Shown here: piece after piece, positions 34,080 through 46,572 of the stretch | Numbering within the stretch: position 1 is the first letter of the stretch | Layout: every line of letters starts with the position of its first letter | Assembly: GCA_029378245.1 (NCBI GenBank) | Contig: JARKIF010000067.1 | Span: forward strand, 124,001 to 188,000 | From: Roridomyces roridus | Lineage: Eukaryota; Basidiomycota; Agaricomycetes; Agaricales; Mycenaceae | Direction: 5' to 3' | DNA: 64,000 bases | The notes under the pieces: generated by a model | Told to the model about the DNA's origin: nothing | Seen by the model: the letters and a program-made list of their open reading frames with translations, nothing else | Database searches by the model: none | Program-made: the position numbers and the translations under genes

Positions 34080-36685
34080 CTAGATCTTGAGCTCCCGGAA
34101 ACCCCGCACATCAACCCTCCCCGTCCCATTACGCCTCCACTCCCCGGTCCCCTCATACCGGCCACCCGGAATGACAATCTTGCCAGCCCCACCGCTCTTG
34201 CCCGCAGTCGCAGCCGCCGCCCGCGTCTTCGGAAGCCCTAAAGCCTTGCGTTGCCGTCTCGTGAGTGGCTTGGCCGTCATCGAGATCGAGACAACTTCAG
34301 GCGGGGGTGGCGACGGGCTGACGCTCGACAAGCTCGACAAACTCGACGAGGACGAAAGGGCTGGAGGTGAGAGAGAAGAGGCGAGTGATAACGAGGTCCC
34401 GCTGCTGGTGCGATCCTCCATACCCTCCGCATCTTCTTCGTCTTCGTCGTCTTCCGAGTCCATAGACACGTCCTCGTCCCCTTCTTCATCCTCGTCTCCA
34501 GCGGCATCTCCGTCTCCGTCTTCATCTTCATCCTCCTCGACTTCGTCCTGCAGATGACTCCGCCCAGTAAGCCGATACGCCCTCCTCGTCCTCTTCGCCA
34601 TACTCTCCCTCTCGCTCTCACTGCCCGTCCCATCTCCACCACCACCACTACTCTCATCAAAGCTCCGCTTCGGACTCCTCTGCACTCGCCCACCCTGCAC
34701 GCCAGCCCCAGCAGCAGTAGCAGCAGCACGATCCGCGGACCGCAACCGGCTCGCCAACGGCACCTCCGGCAACGCGTCCTGGGAATCCTTGGTAGGGGAC
34801 GCACTCGACAGCTTCAGCCTAACTTTCGGCATCGGCACCTTGGGCGTCTTGTCAGCTTGCTGGCGTGCAGCAGCAGCAGCCTCTCGTCGTTCACGCTTCG
34901 CCCGGTCCTTGGCTTCCCGCTCGAGCCGTTTGCGCTCCTGGGCGTCAGCCTTCTTCGAGAGCTTCGCGCTGGAATGGCCTTCGAGCGTGGGCGAGGGCGG
35001 ATAGGAGGCAGAGGGAGCGGGCGTCTCTCGGACAGAGGGAAGGCCGCTGTGTGGTCCTCTGAGGTTACGGATGGAGGAAAAGTGCTCCCAGTCGTGATAT
35101 CTGTAGATCGTGGTCAGCAACAGTTTTTGAGAGAGGACGAGAGGAGCGGGGTGAGCTGGATAGAAAGGTGTGGTGCGTAGAGGGGCAGGATAAAGTAAAG
35201 GCGACGAGACGGAGGGATAGACTGCAGCTGGACGACAAGATGCAGATCGTGGGAGAAGAGAGAGGGAGGAGGGAGGAGGAGGAATGACCATCGTAAAGTA
35301 AAAGTGAGATGAATGTGAGAGTAAGGAAAGCGTGAAGGAAGAGGACAAGACAAAACGAAATGAGAGGACAACTTACGCGACATAGACCGTCCCCTCCTCT
35401 GTCAGCAAGGGCAGGTCACCGTCACCGTCACCACCGGCACCGCCGTCCTCTTCGACGTCAATCACCTCCACTCCATCCATATTGTCCTTGTCCTTGTCCT
35501 TCGAGCGCCTTGCCCTCGACGGCCCCGGCTGCGAGCCGAGGGAGGACAACGAGCTGAGAGAAGACGAGGAGCCCGAATGACTAGATGCGCTGAGACCACT
35601 GGTAGGGGACGGATGGGCTGGCAAGACGGGCGAGGAAGGGCCGCCAGAGGCCCATTCGATGACGTAGACGAGGCCAGGCTGGATGACTTTGACGTTGCGC
35701 CGCGTGAGATGGGCAAAGGCAGAGAGCTCCATGTGGCCGCCGTAGGTCGCTGCGAAGGCGTTAGTGACCGTGCTTCCAAAACGGGAAAGATGGGGAGAAG
35801 AGGCGGAACGTGGAGGGGAAAGGGGGAGGAGGAGGCCAATGGCAAGTAAAGTGTGAAGAGAAGAAGCCACGCAAGACCGCCGTCTGTGAATGCCTCGCGA
35901 TGGAGGGAATGGGGCGGAGTGAAAAAAAAGTGTCAGTGAGGGCACCTCATCCATTCTAACTCCTCCCTCACCACGACAGGAGCCGGGGAGGGCACTGTCC
36001 GCTGCCAAAACGGGTGTTCTGAACAAGGACGGCCACGAGTGAGCACCGACAGGGCGCCTGATGGCACCAGCAGAGCCGATAAGGGGTGAAAAAACGTCGT
36101 CGCTGGTCCTGGCGTCCTCCAACGCAACGACACACCCCAACCTGCCCACCAGAACGAAAGAGGACGAAGGCCACTCACCATTTTCCCTCATACACCGGAG
36201 ATGTGCATCCAAGCCGCGCTCATCCTCCACAAACGGCTCATACCTCGCCTGATGACTGGCAATCCAATCACAAATGTCCTTCCTGAGCTGGGCGTGGCGA
36301 GTGGGCGTGCCGTACAGCTGGTCGCTCAGCGCACGGAAGAGACAGTTGCCGTCGCCCAGGGTGGGCGCAGCGTATAGGCCGAGCGAGCGGAGCTGCTCAG
36401 TCAGCAGGGCCGTGTTCTGCATGGGGTCGGAGAGGAGCTAGACGGGCTCAGCACCCTGGACACCCTGGACACCCGTCACTAGGTACTCACCCGCGCCTTG
36501 CTCGACCGCGTCGTCCGGGGCCTCACTGCGACAGCCAAGGGACATCTGAGTGAACAGAACACCAAGGGAGACATGGGGACATACGCTGGGACTGTATTTT
36601 CTTTGGCATCGAGTCTATCTAGTCGTGTGGGGCGGTGGGGGGGCGCTGGTGGTGGTTTGGGAGCGGACTTTGAAATCGTGTCCAA
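34080..36685 (-). CDS. OTU-domain cysteine protease-like protein (OTUD3-type)
   Basis: Exons on the minus strand are 36685?-36491, 36437-36179, 35749-35377 and 35100-34080. The OTU fold begins with LTEQLRSLGLYAAPTLGDGNCLFRALSDQLYG, giving the catalytic Asp and Cys of the DGNC motif. It continues RHAQLRKDICDWIASHQARYEPFVEDERGLDAHLRCMRENATYGGHMELSAFA and RNVKVIQPGLVYVIEW, with the catalytic His region at YHDWEHFSSI. A Lys/Arg/Ala-rich coiled segment, a long acidic tract and a Ser-rich tail follow. Introns are 53, 429 and 276 bp. Exon 1 splices in frame (KAR|LLSDPMQN), but its start codon is uncertain; ATG 36422 is an alternative. Family members remove ubiquitin from proteins; target unknown. 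The 429-bp intron is a multiple of three without stops. Confidence 0.9.
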
Positions 36686-37008
36686 ACAAAGATGCCGGAT
36701 CTACCCGATGCGGTTCCGGTATTGGGCGAAGGATGGGCGAATTTTCAGACGACGCGTTATGCTGGAGGGACCGGGATATGTAGCCAGCTCGGGCGCCCTT
36801 GTTTTCAGCGTACTGATCCCAACTGCTCCACTAAATCATGAATCAGTCTTGTTTCCATGACAATAGAACATTGTCCGTTTGATTTCGTTACTCGATCGGG
36901 GCACAATGAATACGGTCCAAGCGGTGAATCTCAAGTACAAATACAACACCCTGACAACTCTTCTACTGGTTACAGTACCTGTTTTACATCCATAAAAAAA
37001 ATACAACA
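36686..37008. other. Intergenic between OTU and forkhead genes
   Basis: It contains the promoter side of the OTU gene and the 3' side of the forkhead gene, both on the minus strand. No further gene or clear motif is seen. Confidence 0.4.
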
Positions 37009-38261
37009 CTAGTCCTCTTCTTCTTTAATCTTCCGTTTCCTCCCCAGTAGTGGTTGCGAATCCTTACGCGTACCATAGGGCTGGAATAAAAGCAGTCCTC
37101 TGGTCGGCGGCGGCAGTGGAGGCGACATGGACGCAGACGAAGGCGGATGCTGATGTGGCGAACTTCTGACCCTGACGTTCGTCTTGAACGCGCTCAACAC
37201 CTCCGCCGCCGAGCGCTCCGAAGCCGTATCAGGTTCCTGGTCGAGTTCGTCCTCATCCAGCTCGTCCTGCTCCACCTCCACCTCGATCTCATGCTCCTGG
37301 TCGTCGGATCCCATCGTGACCTCGATTTCGTGCTCTTGGTCAGAAGAGCCCATAACAACGTCGTCCGATTTCGCCCCTCCCACCGACGAACTTCCAGCCT
37401 CTGTGGGCTTCACCTTCTTCCCTCGCTTCCTCGGCCTCTTATGGCCCTCCCCCTGCGACAGGTCCAGCTGCCAATAACACCCCTTGCCCAAATGAGCCGT
37501 CACATTCCTCGGAATCTTGCGAAACACCTTGTTCAGCGATAAATTATGTCTGACCGAATTCTACATGAAAAAATCAACCAAAAGTCATATCAAACGAAAC
37601 AAAACAAAACGCACCTTCCAAGCCTCATCAGCCCTGTGCACCCGAAACCACTCGAACCGATCCACCAACGCATCGCAAATACCCTGCAGCGTAAGCCTCC
37701 GCTCGGGGCTCCCGTGTATCGCGAGTTTGACGAGCGTGGGAAGGGATGCAAAGGGTTTCTGCCCGTCAGGCGGGTCAGCGATCGCCCAGAGGTCGACTGG
37801 GACGCTGATGTGCAGACACAGTTGCCGCCGGAGGTACTCTGCGTCGGTCTCGCCTTTGATTTTCGGTGGGGCTGGGCACGGGTCTGGAACGGGTGATGTG
37901 GATGCGGAGGGTGTGGGGCCGTGGCCATGTGGTGGTGGCAATGACCTGGGTGGGGGAGGGGGTATGACTGGTACGAGTACCGGTACCGAGGCTACAGCAT
38001 ATCGCGACGAGGACGCCACGGACGTCGACGGCCTCGGTTCATCCTCGCTATCCTAACCCAAACGGCCCAAGTTTCAACGCGTAATTGTGGGTCAATTAGT
38101 GTGGCTATACGCACGGAGTTGAGGATAATCTTGAAATAGTTAGGCCCAGTCAGCTTGAGGCGTTTACGTGGCGGCGGGGCGTCATCGAGCCGGCCCAAGA
38201 TCGGTGGCAGCCTCGAGGACGACGCGCGCGCTGGCGGGGGGTACGGTGGCGAGGAGGGCAT
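37009..38261 (-). CDS. Forkhead (winged-helix) transcription factor
   Basis: Exons on the minus strand are 38261-38115, 38052-37615 and 37560-37009 (378 residues), with introns of 62 and 54 bp. The DNA-binding domain spans the second splice. It has DGQKPFASLPTLVKLAIHGS, RRLTLQGICDALVDRFEWFR, then AWKNSVRHNLSLNKVF (the recognition helix and forkhead signature), then GKGCYWQLDL. It is preceded by a Pro/Ser-rich region. It is followed by a basic patch (KRPRKRGKKVK, a likely nuclear localisation signal), an acidic Asp/Glu/Gln run and a short Pro-rich tail. The first ATG of the frame (38261) is taken as start. Nuclear, sequence-specific regulation is expected from the family; target genes unknown. 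Confidence 0.9.
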
Positions 38262-39290
38262 GGGGGCGTCGAGCCACTTGGGGGCAGACAAGCGGAAGCA
38301 GATCGTGGTGAGTTCTCAAAGGGTGTCGAGTGATTGTTGATGCGTATCATGAGTCGTTGAGAAGCAATGCATGGATGGACTCACACAGTGCCAACTCGCG
38401 CCCACCGGGCATCAGGTATAACTCCGTGACAGGAACGTGTGAGTGCGTCGGGGAGAGAACAATGAGGATTCGTACCAAATTCACATGGGGGAGGGCGGGA
38501 AACGCGCGCCACAAGGGATGCAGAACTGAGAACACAATAATTAAGCGCGTCAAATTGGGCGGCTTTGTCGAGAATTTGAAATCGGACCCACAGTCACTGA
38601 TACCGGAGACACCGCTTGCAAAGATCAAGACAGATGTCATCAGACGTTGGCATGGATGGACCATGCAGAATCTGAAAACTGCTTAATTTCCTCGAGTCAG
38701 CTGCCAATAAAGGCCTCGACTGTGGGGCGCTTTTCTCACCAGAAGCACGATGGCACGGGGACTTGCCACAGGGCGTGGAATTGGGACCCACGCTCGCCGG
38801 GAGGATCTATACATCCAAACAACGCGCCGTCGGGGAGATGGATGACCTAAGGATTGGCGGGGAAACCTTGTTGATGTATGTAATAAAGTTCGAGAGGGAA
38901 GAAGAACGAGAGCATACCTCCGTCGCCTTTTATGCAGTTCAAATTCCGAGGCCGATCCGTGTGGATAATTTGTCGCATATTGGATATTTCGCCTGATCGG
39001 GAAAATTCCGTCGATGTGTCCCACCATCCATGTTCCATGGATGCTGCCTAGAGCCTGAGGACAGTACGCCGATCAACCCAATTGAATTGGATCGCCGCCA
39101 CAAAGTTCAAGAAGTCTGGCTGTTCATTTACTCACCTTACGAAAATTCGCCACGCGAGCGGGACAAAAGATGAAACGCGAGGAATGCAGAGGACCGGGGA
39201 TGAAGTTCGGATCGTTGCCAATGCTTGAATCATGTGCGTGATTCCTGGCAAGCATCCGATTGACCTGGCTTGAAGGCTTAGGATTATTAA
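38262..39290 (-). other. Possible decayed multi-exon gene, unrecognised
   Basis: On the minus strand there are coding-like pieces. One ends RFIFCPARVANFRK at about 39140, just before a GTGAGT donor. A hydrophobic Leu-rich piece (LTRLIIVFSVLHPLWRAFPALPHVNLVRIL; HVPVTELYLMPGG) lies at 38347-38560, somewhat like the repeats of F-box proteins. A consistent spliced model was not found. It may be a third F-box-like remnant, with low certainty. Confidence 0.3.
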
Positions 39291-42200
39291 TCCAACTCTG
39301 GTAGACCCGGGACTTCCGTGAACATCGCGCCCGACCTTGTGGACTTGGTCCTTGTTGTGTTACTCCCGGCTCCCGGGCTCCGAGTCCACAGCCAATGTTG
39401 CCTTGATAATGTTATACCACCGCGGCGCTGCTCCTCCGAGTCCCGACCACTACGGAAGGCGAATAAAGCTAGTTCCGGCCCGGGGCCTCGGGTGCACTGC
39501 AGGGAATGCACCGATGGCCAAATGCACACCGCCGGGCGGCGCATCGCGATGATTGAATTGATTGATATGGTATGCACGGGATGGATTCGGATTGAGTTGG
39601 AGTGTGTCCGCGGCCCGATCGGGTATGCGTCAGAATGGAGTGGGTTGGTTGGGGCGTCTCGTAGGATCAAGTGTGAAATAAACGGGCGTGTAGCCGCGGA
39701 AGTTGACTGCTGGAGGCATATGCATATGCATGTCCTCCAAATGTCCTCCCCCAACTCCACGCGGCGGATGGTGGCGGCGATGTCGTCCTGGTCGTCTTGG
39801 TACCCAGCACCGCAGATGCACACAGGGAACCACAAGGACCACAGGTTCGAGGGGAACTCCGAACTGTGTGTTCCTGATCTTTGTACAGTGGCATACACAG
39901 CCCAGTGCATTCTTGTGATGAAAAAAAGTTGGCGAGGCTGTGTGGTTGGAATATTTAGAACGAGGGTTTTTGGCTACGTCGGCGGCGGTGGCGTCGAACT
40001 GGGGTGGGTTCAAAGGTCTAGCAGATGAGTGCCTCAGCTACAGGAGCAGACGTGAGTACATCCTAAAAGAGTGTAGTTCAAAGCAGTTGTACCTTGTGTA
40101 CGCACCCGAGCTCAGGCCTCATCGCAGATTGAGGATCATGATCATGACAATTGATACCGCCTGGGAGGAAGATGGCCAAGATGGATAGGGCGGGCAAAGG
40201 TGATGACATGAGTTCCCGGCCGACAGGAAGACAAGACAGAAAATGCCGGTGATCCACGCGGCGTAATTATAGCTCTTGCAGTTTTTCTATTGGTTGAATA
40301 AATTGGTCGCCGGGTTCAACACAGAGCCTTCGCAGGCCGGTTCCGGTACCAATGTCCGACGTCGAGCCCAGCAGCCCTCCTCACGCACGCAACGCCAATC
40401 AAAAATTCATTTTGCCAGGTCCTCGAGATCAAGATGTTGGTCAGTCGAACCGCGTTGACGTCGACGGGATGCTGAAATGTAAGGTGTGATAGACGTGTGT
40501 GTGGGATAATGGATAATGCATTGTGGGTCTTGAGCGCTTGAGCTACCGTAGCTCTAGAGTTGATGAGGATGACTTCGAACGCGTGGATAACTGGAAATCA
40601 ATCGCTGGTTAGTGTTGGTGAAATGAACGTACTGCGGGACGCGTGTGGCTTCCCGTTGTTGCTGCACGGCTGAACCAGCGCGCTTAAATGTGAGTGGATT
40701 TCCGCCGCGTGCTTGCTTGTATGTAATTGCAGCTAGACACATGCGCTTGCGGCTGGTGTGCATAAGAAGTAGTTTGCAACACCACCACCGTTGTATGAGC
40801 AGCATCAGTTTTGAACGCCTGGTATCAAGGTTTGACTTTGCCGTTCCAATCAGGAGGCACAAATCGGGATGCAAGGGGGCGAAGTAAGTGAACCGTAAGT
40901 GTGGTTTCGAATTCGTTGGATGGAGAGAGGGCGGGGCCGAGCCGAGTCGGGCAGCTCGGAGACAGGCTGAGGCAAGCACGCTTTTTAAGCGTAGGCCGTA
41001 GGCAAGATAAACTAAAGTCCGAGCCTCCGAGAACCGAGGAAGGTGTGGCCAGGGTCGACCCTGGAGGAGCGACGGGTGTCCGAGTATGTGGGAGAGGAAG
41101 GAAGGATTTGGTATTCGAAGAGGAATGATGCTCACAGAGAAGAAGTGTCAGGTTGGCGGCGTTATGACGCAGCCTCTGTGGCGGCAGGGTTGGCGTCTCC
41201 TGGACGACGCTAGACAGTGTTAGGCGGGTTCTCATAATGTGGTAAGGGTAGGGAGGATCCGATTCGGTTCGGTTCCTGGCCAGCATCATAATCATTCCAG
41301 ACTCCAGTCCGCTCGTGCGACCGTCAGACGGTGGTAAAACAAGTTCTGTGGTGAAATGAATTTTGCTGCGCTCGCGAGCCAGCTGGGCAGTCAGTGGGCA
41401 TCAGTTTATTTAGATTAGAATTTTCCCTGCCTGCAGCGTGGCACTGGGTAGTTCGGACGGGTTGGGATCGATACATTACTTCGGACGATCGGCTGCCAGA
41501 TGGGGGGAGACGAATTCGAAGAAGGGGTGGGCGGTTGCGGGCGGGCCTGCGTGTCCGTCTGTCGGCGTTCCGAGACATCGACGGTCTTGTGTTGTTCTCG
41601 AGCAAGGCAAGGCAAGACCAAGGCAAGACAGTGCTCGTCTTGTTTCCTGCATCCCCGAATGAAAGACAAATTTGATGATGAGAAATCGCACTAGTAGTAG
41701 CCGATGAATGGAAAACAAGCGGTAGTGCGGCGGAACATTGATGTTCCCTGGGAGACAATAATGAGTCGGAGGGTCGGAGGGATGAGGAGGGGAGGGTTGC
41801 TGCTCCTTCGTAATTGTTCTAGGCAATTTCGTCAAGGAACGTGATCGAGTAAAATCGGTCAGTGAACACGCTGCTGCTTTGACCATCGCTGTGCGACCCA
41901 GTTGGCACGTCGCGCAGCAGGGGTGCAGGTATGTATTCAAGGGAAAGTATCAGCAGATCGGTCCGGACATCTTTAGAACAGAAGTCGAAGCGACAATGAT
42001 TGATGACCGCCCAATTGCAAATCCTCATAATTGAATGAATTTGTCATGTGGGGGTTCAGAGAAGGAGGAATTGGGCCGGCGGCGGTGGGCCAGAGGTACG
42101 TCGATGGGGGAGGGTGGCTGATGCGAGCGAACCGGGAGGTGGCATGGAGGCAGTGTGGAAGATTTAATCGGGAGACTTGAGCCAAATGGGGAGTGATGAG

Positions 42201-42412
42201 AAAGCGGCTAGGCACGGCCGGGGTCTCACGCTTGCCTTCGCTTTTGCCTTGCAGCACCCCTCCATCTTGACCCCCACTAGGAGTTCGCCGGCAACGACGA
42301 CAACCGAACACGACCTCTCCCCACACCGTCGAGCACGACAACGAACACACCCCTCACGACCACTGTCGACGACGACTCCGATAATATAGACGATTACGTC
42401 CGACGAGGAGAC
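39291..42412. other. Long region upstream of STE12, no confident gene
   Basis: Overlapping ORFs exist on both strands (for example 39287-39910 minus and 39318-40028 plus) but none has a domain, and two long antiparallel frames over the same DNA argue for chance. CT-rich and CA-rich tracts at 42240-42400, just before the STE12 start, look like a fungal promoter/leader. Part of this is probably the STE12 5' regulatory region. Confidence 0.35.
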
Positions 42413-45400
42413 ATGGCTCTGACCACAGAGGCCTCGTACCACCCCAAAGCACACCACACTCTCCCCGCCCTCTCAGTTGCCACTGCAACATCCTCAGCGT
42501 CCAATTCTGGTCTCGCTGGGTCCGAGGATGCCAACGGCGGTGAGCACACTGCCCGGCCAAGCAACGCCCACCACCACGCCGCCTTCCACGCGCAGAGCCT
42601 GCCCCTCCCCGGCCCACATGGCGGAATGAACGGCATCATCGACGATGACGGTCTTATCACCATGGAGCCCGACGAGGAGGATCCCACTGGTGGCTACCTC
42701 GCAGGCATGCCGAGCTCGCACTCCTCCGTGTCCTCGCTGCATTCGCACATGTCCAGCAGCAGCTCACATCTGTCGACCGGGTCGCACGTGTCGAACGGGC
42801 ATTCGCATCCACAATCATCCTCCAATGGTGCCCAGGGGCTTGCAGGCGCTCTATCCCGACCATTGTCCCCCCACGAAGCGGAGCGTCTTGCGTATTTGGA
42901 TCGACTCAAATTCTTTTTGGCGACTGCACCGAGTCGGTGGGACGAGGAGGACACGGCGAATGGCAATCCCTCTGGTGGGCTTCTTTCCCATATTTTTCTT
43001 CCATCCCCCCTCCCCATCGCCCCACCCACACCCCGTTTACCCGAACGGCTCCTTTCCATACATGATCCCGCCCTCCTATCATAACTATCATTTTCCATCC
43101 CTTGGCGCGCCCGCCTCCTATCGTTCGCCGACGGGGACGGTGATGGCGGCGGGCGATGGGCGGGCTTCTCTACCTCTTCGTACTCCTCGCTCACACAATC
43201 TTTCACAGGCCTCTCATCATCATCCCTCATAACCCCCACGACGCACCCTGCCCTCAATCGATTCCTCCTCCCCTCGCAGGAGTACGTTAGCTGCGTGCTT
43301 TGGAATGGCCTCTATCACATTACCGGCACCGATATCGTGCGCGCGCTCGTGTTTCGGTTCGAGGTATGTCATACGCTTAACTCGCTGTCTTGGCGGATTG
43401 ATGACTCATATTCACCTAGGCTTTCTCTCGCCCTGTACGCAACATGAAAAAGTTCGAGGAGGGTGTCTTTTCAGACCTACGGAACCTCAAGCCTGGTGCG
43501 GATGCGTGTTTGGAGGAGCCCAAGGTGAGCTTGCTCTTACCTCTCTTTTTCTCGGTGCCGGACGGAGTGGAGGTGGGGAATCAAGGCGGCTCGCTCGCCT
43601 GGACCCACCTTTATATACCACGCCCGCAGGGTCATTTTTGGCAGTTGGAGTTTCATCCTCCGGTTTCGACCTTGGATGACTTCTCAAACTCCGTGGTTTC
43701 GCGTGTTGCCGTGTGTTTTACGTCCTGCATCATGATCTTTCGGGCTACTCTCCATTGCTGCGACCGTTACTGATGTCACCATCCAGTCTCCCTTCCTTGA
43801 CCTGCTCTTCAAGTACCAATGCATTCGGACACAAAAGAAGCAAAAGGTGTTTTATTGGTTAGTATCCCATGCCGTCTTTACGAGCCTGCTCTCATCCTCT
43901 TCGCAGGTTCTCCGTCCCTCACGACCGCCTCTTCCTCGATGCTCTCGAGCGTGACCTCAAGCGGGAGAAGATGGGGCTCGAGCCTACGACCCAGGTACGA
44001 CATATTCTTCCTTCCTCTTTAGCATACGCTAACGATCCGTTAGATCACCGGCGAACCTGCTCTCTCCTTCACTTATGACGGCAAAAAGTCGCTCTACGAG
44101 CAGTTTGTGCTGAACCGGGGCCACAAGGACGACTCGATGGGCGGGGACGACAACTCGCCTGCCGGCTCACGCAACGCTTCCGTGAGCTCGCGTCGCTCTG
44201 GTGAGGCCGAGACGGCGACGCCGTTCTTTGCCATGTTCTCGCTGTTCGAGGGGAGCCCGACGTACAAGCAACGGCGGAAGAAGAGTGGGAAGCCGTCTTC
44301 GCTTGGGCCGAACGGGTCGATGGACGAGGAGGAGCGTCGTGGACGGTCGCAAGGGCGGTATGGCATGGGACCTGGGGATGAGCAGATGATGGCGGGGCAG
44401 GTTGTCGGGCTGAGTGCGGCGGAGATGTTTAACAAGCAGGCGAGGGGCGAGTTTGGGACTGGTGGAGGGGCGGCTGCGCGCGGGTACTATCCGCCGCTTG
44501 CACAACATCAGCAGCAGCTGCAGCATCATTCGGATATGCTGGCTGCGTTTGCGCAGCATCCGCATCGGCCGAGGAGTCATGAAGAGACGATGAGGGAGGC
44601 GTATGCGGCCAACCAGCAGCAGAGCGCCCAGCAGGCTGCTCAGGCTCAGCAGCAGCAGCAGGGTGGTTCTCCTCCTGGCTATGGCGGATTCCCTGCTGGG
44701 GCGTCGCAGTATGCGCCTGCAGCTGGTGGGTCGGAGCTCAAGACCAAGGCGTTTATCTGCCCGCTGTTTTCGTGTGGGCGGCTCTTCAAGCGGATGGAGC
44801 ATCTGCGAAGGCATTTGAGGACCCATACGATGGAGCGGCCGTTTGCGTGTCCGAAATGCAGCAAGCGGTTCTCGAGGAGCGATAACCTGAATCAGCATGT
44901 AAGGACGCATGTGCGTGCTGAGGGACTTGGGAATGGGGAAGAGTGGGGTGGTGCGACGAGTGGCGGTGAGGAGAGTGGGGGAGAGGGAGATGAGATTGAT
45001 GAGTTGGCTGGGGATGATGATGTCGTCCCGAGTGGGATTGGCGTTAACCTGGGGATGTATGGCGGTGCTGCGGGTGTCGGGATGGGGATGGGGATGGCTG
45101 GTGGCGTTGGCGGCGTTGTTGCTGGTGCTGCGACGAGACTGGGAGACTTGTATCCTGGGGCACCGCTTGATGTGCAGATGTGCGAGATTGAGGTGGCGGG
45201 TGATGTCAGGGAGGTGGTTGGTGACGAGGAGGGGCTGATGATGCGCACGGGTGCCCCGCCAGGTGCAGAGGGCTTTTACCCGGGTCCGTCGGGGCCTGCG
45301 TATGGCAGCAATCAAAACTCGGCCGAATACGTCGGGGAGCCTCAATGGGCGACTATCCGCTCCACGCAGTCGCAGCATGGGAGCCCTGCCTTTAGCTCTA

Positions 45401-46191
45401 TGAGCGTCCCCTCACCGCCTCCGCCCGTTACACGCGCCACTCTTCCTTCCCAGTTCTCCCGCCATCATCCATCCTCCTCGACGGGCTCTGCGTACGACGA
45501 CTTTGTGACCTCGATATCTGCGCCGTCGCACAAGCAGGCGTTTGACCATGGGTCACTGTATCCACCAGGGATGTTGCTCGAGTCGACCCAGGGAGGTGCT
45601 GGTCCTATCCGGCGACACCGCAGCATGACGCCGTCGATTGTCCGAGGCGGGGATCCCATTCGCCGGCCGTTGACGTCGAATAGTGGCGAGTTTTCGGGTG
45701 CTGTGGGTGCTTCTCCGTCGCAGCGTGGCTACCACCCTTATGCGGCTTACGGCGGGTCTGCGAGCAACTCGAGAGCGGGGAGCGCACATTCCAGTCCGTC
45801 CTTCAATAACATTCCGCTTGCGCCCGACTATGGCTTGCGTCGCTCGGACTCGAGGAATTCGAATCTGAGCGCGGCTAGTGGGGGCGGTGGTGGCGGTGGC
45901 GGTGGAGGTGCAGGAGGGTTGGGCGGGCAGCTGATGGGGATGAACATTGACGGGTACTCGAATGAGATGTACCGCTCCGAGTCGCCTGCGCCGTTCACGT
46001 CCTCGCCTGGGATGTACACGACCGACTTGCCGCCATCTGCGGGGCAGTATGGGGCTTATGGTCAGCAGCAGCATTCGCAGCCGCATTCGCAGACTGTCCC
46101 TGCGCCGTTTGGCCATATGGATTCGTCGCAGTTCGGGGGACCTGGGGATGGGGGATATCAATATCATCCCCAGCACGTCAGCACCATCTGA
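42413..46191 (+). CDS. STE12: Ste12-family transcription factor with two C2H2 fingers
   Basis: Six exons give about 1042 residues: 42413-42974, 43209-43363, 43420-43524, 43787-43857, 43907-43994 and 44044-46191. After a Ser/His-rich N-terminus, the STE homeodomain-like region starts at [15 protein letters not shown]. It runs through [118 protein letters not shown] and [12 protein letters not shown] Gln-rich stretch leads to two C2H2 fingers (CPLFSC..H..H and CPKC..H..H, about 44755-44910). The long tail is Gly/Ser-rich. The first intron (234 bp, GTGGGC donor) is the least certain. Ste12 proteins act downstream of pheromone/filamentation MAP kinase signalling in fungi. The fingers are typical of filamentous-fungal members and absent from the yeast one. 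Confidence 0.93.
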
Positions 46192-46572
46192 GGGTCGACT
46201 CTCCACGCACGCACGCACGCTTACAACCCCTAATATCTAACGTCTTGGGCCACCTAATTATCTTAAAACCCGCCTCTCGCTGTACCACCCCCCGCCGCTC
46301 TCTGCTATCGTATGTATCACAGCGCCTTGCGCGCCGTGTCCCATCCATTCTTGTTCATACATACCTTACCTATACTTATTACCCCCCGCTTCGTTTCTTC
46401 TTTCTTCGTTTTTTCTTCTTGCGTTTTTTACTTACTTATTTTCTTGTGGTCGTTCTTTCCTGCGCGGCTGTATCTCGATATATTTATTCATTCACATTAC
46501 AACTTACTACTATTAGCCTGTCTGTGTATAGCGTCGTAATAATGCAAGAAGCATTGAAATGTACTCTCTCTC
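46192..46572. other. Convergent 3' region of STE12 and the EF-hand-like gene
   Basis: The STE12 gene (+) and the next gene (-) end here tail to tail, 381 bp apart. It contains a T-rich stretch (46385-46460) and several possible polyadenylation signals; nothing else. Confidence 0.4.

Noticed and set aside
34554..35180. 208-codon plus-strand ORF opposite the OTU gene
   Set aside because: Shadow of the Ser/Glu-rich OTU tail; no independent features.
35373..36422. Single 349-codon ORF as the OTU gene model
   Set aside because: It reads through a clean GTGAGT..GCAG intron and splits the conserved CMREN-TYGGH junction; the spliced model is preferred, retention noted as a finding.
39287..40028. 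Two long ORFs on opposite strands over the same DNA
   Set aside because: Neither has a recognisable motif or plausible splice partners; mutual overlap suggests composition effects.
44167..45378. 403-codon antisense ORF across STE12
   Set aside because: Arginine/leucine-rich shadow of the STE12 coding frame, created by its GC-rich codons.
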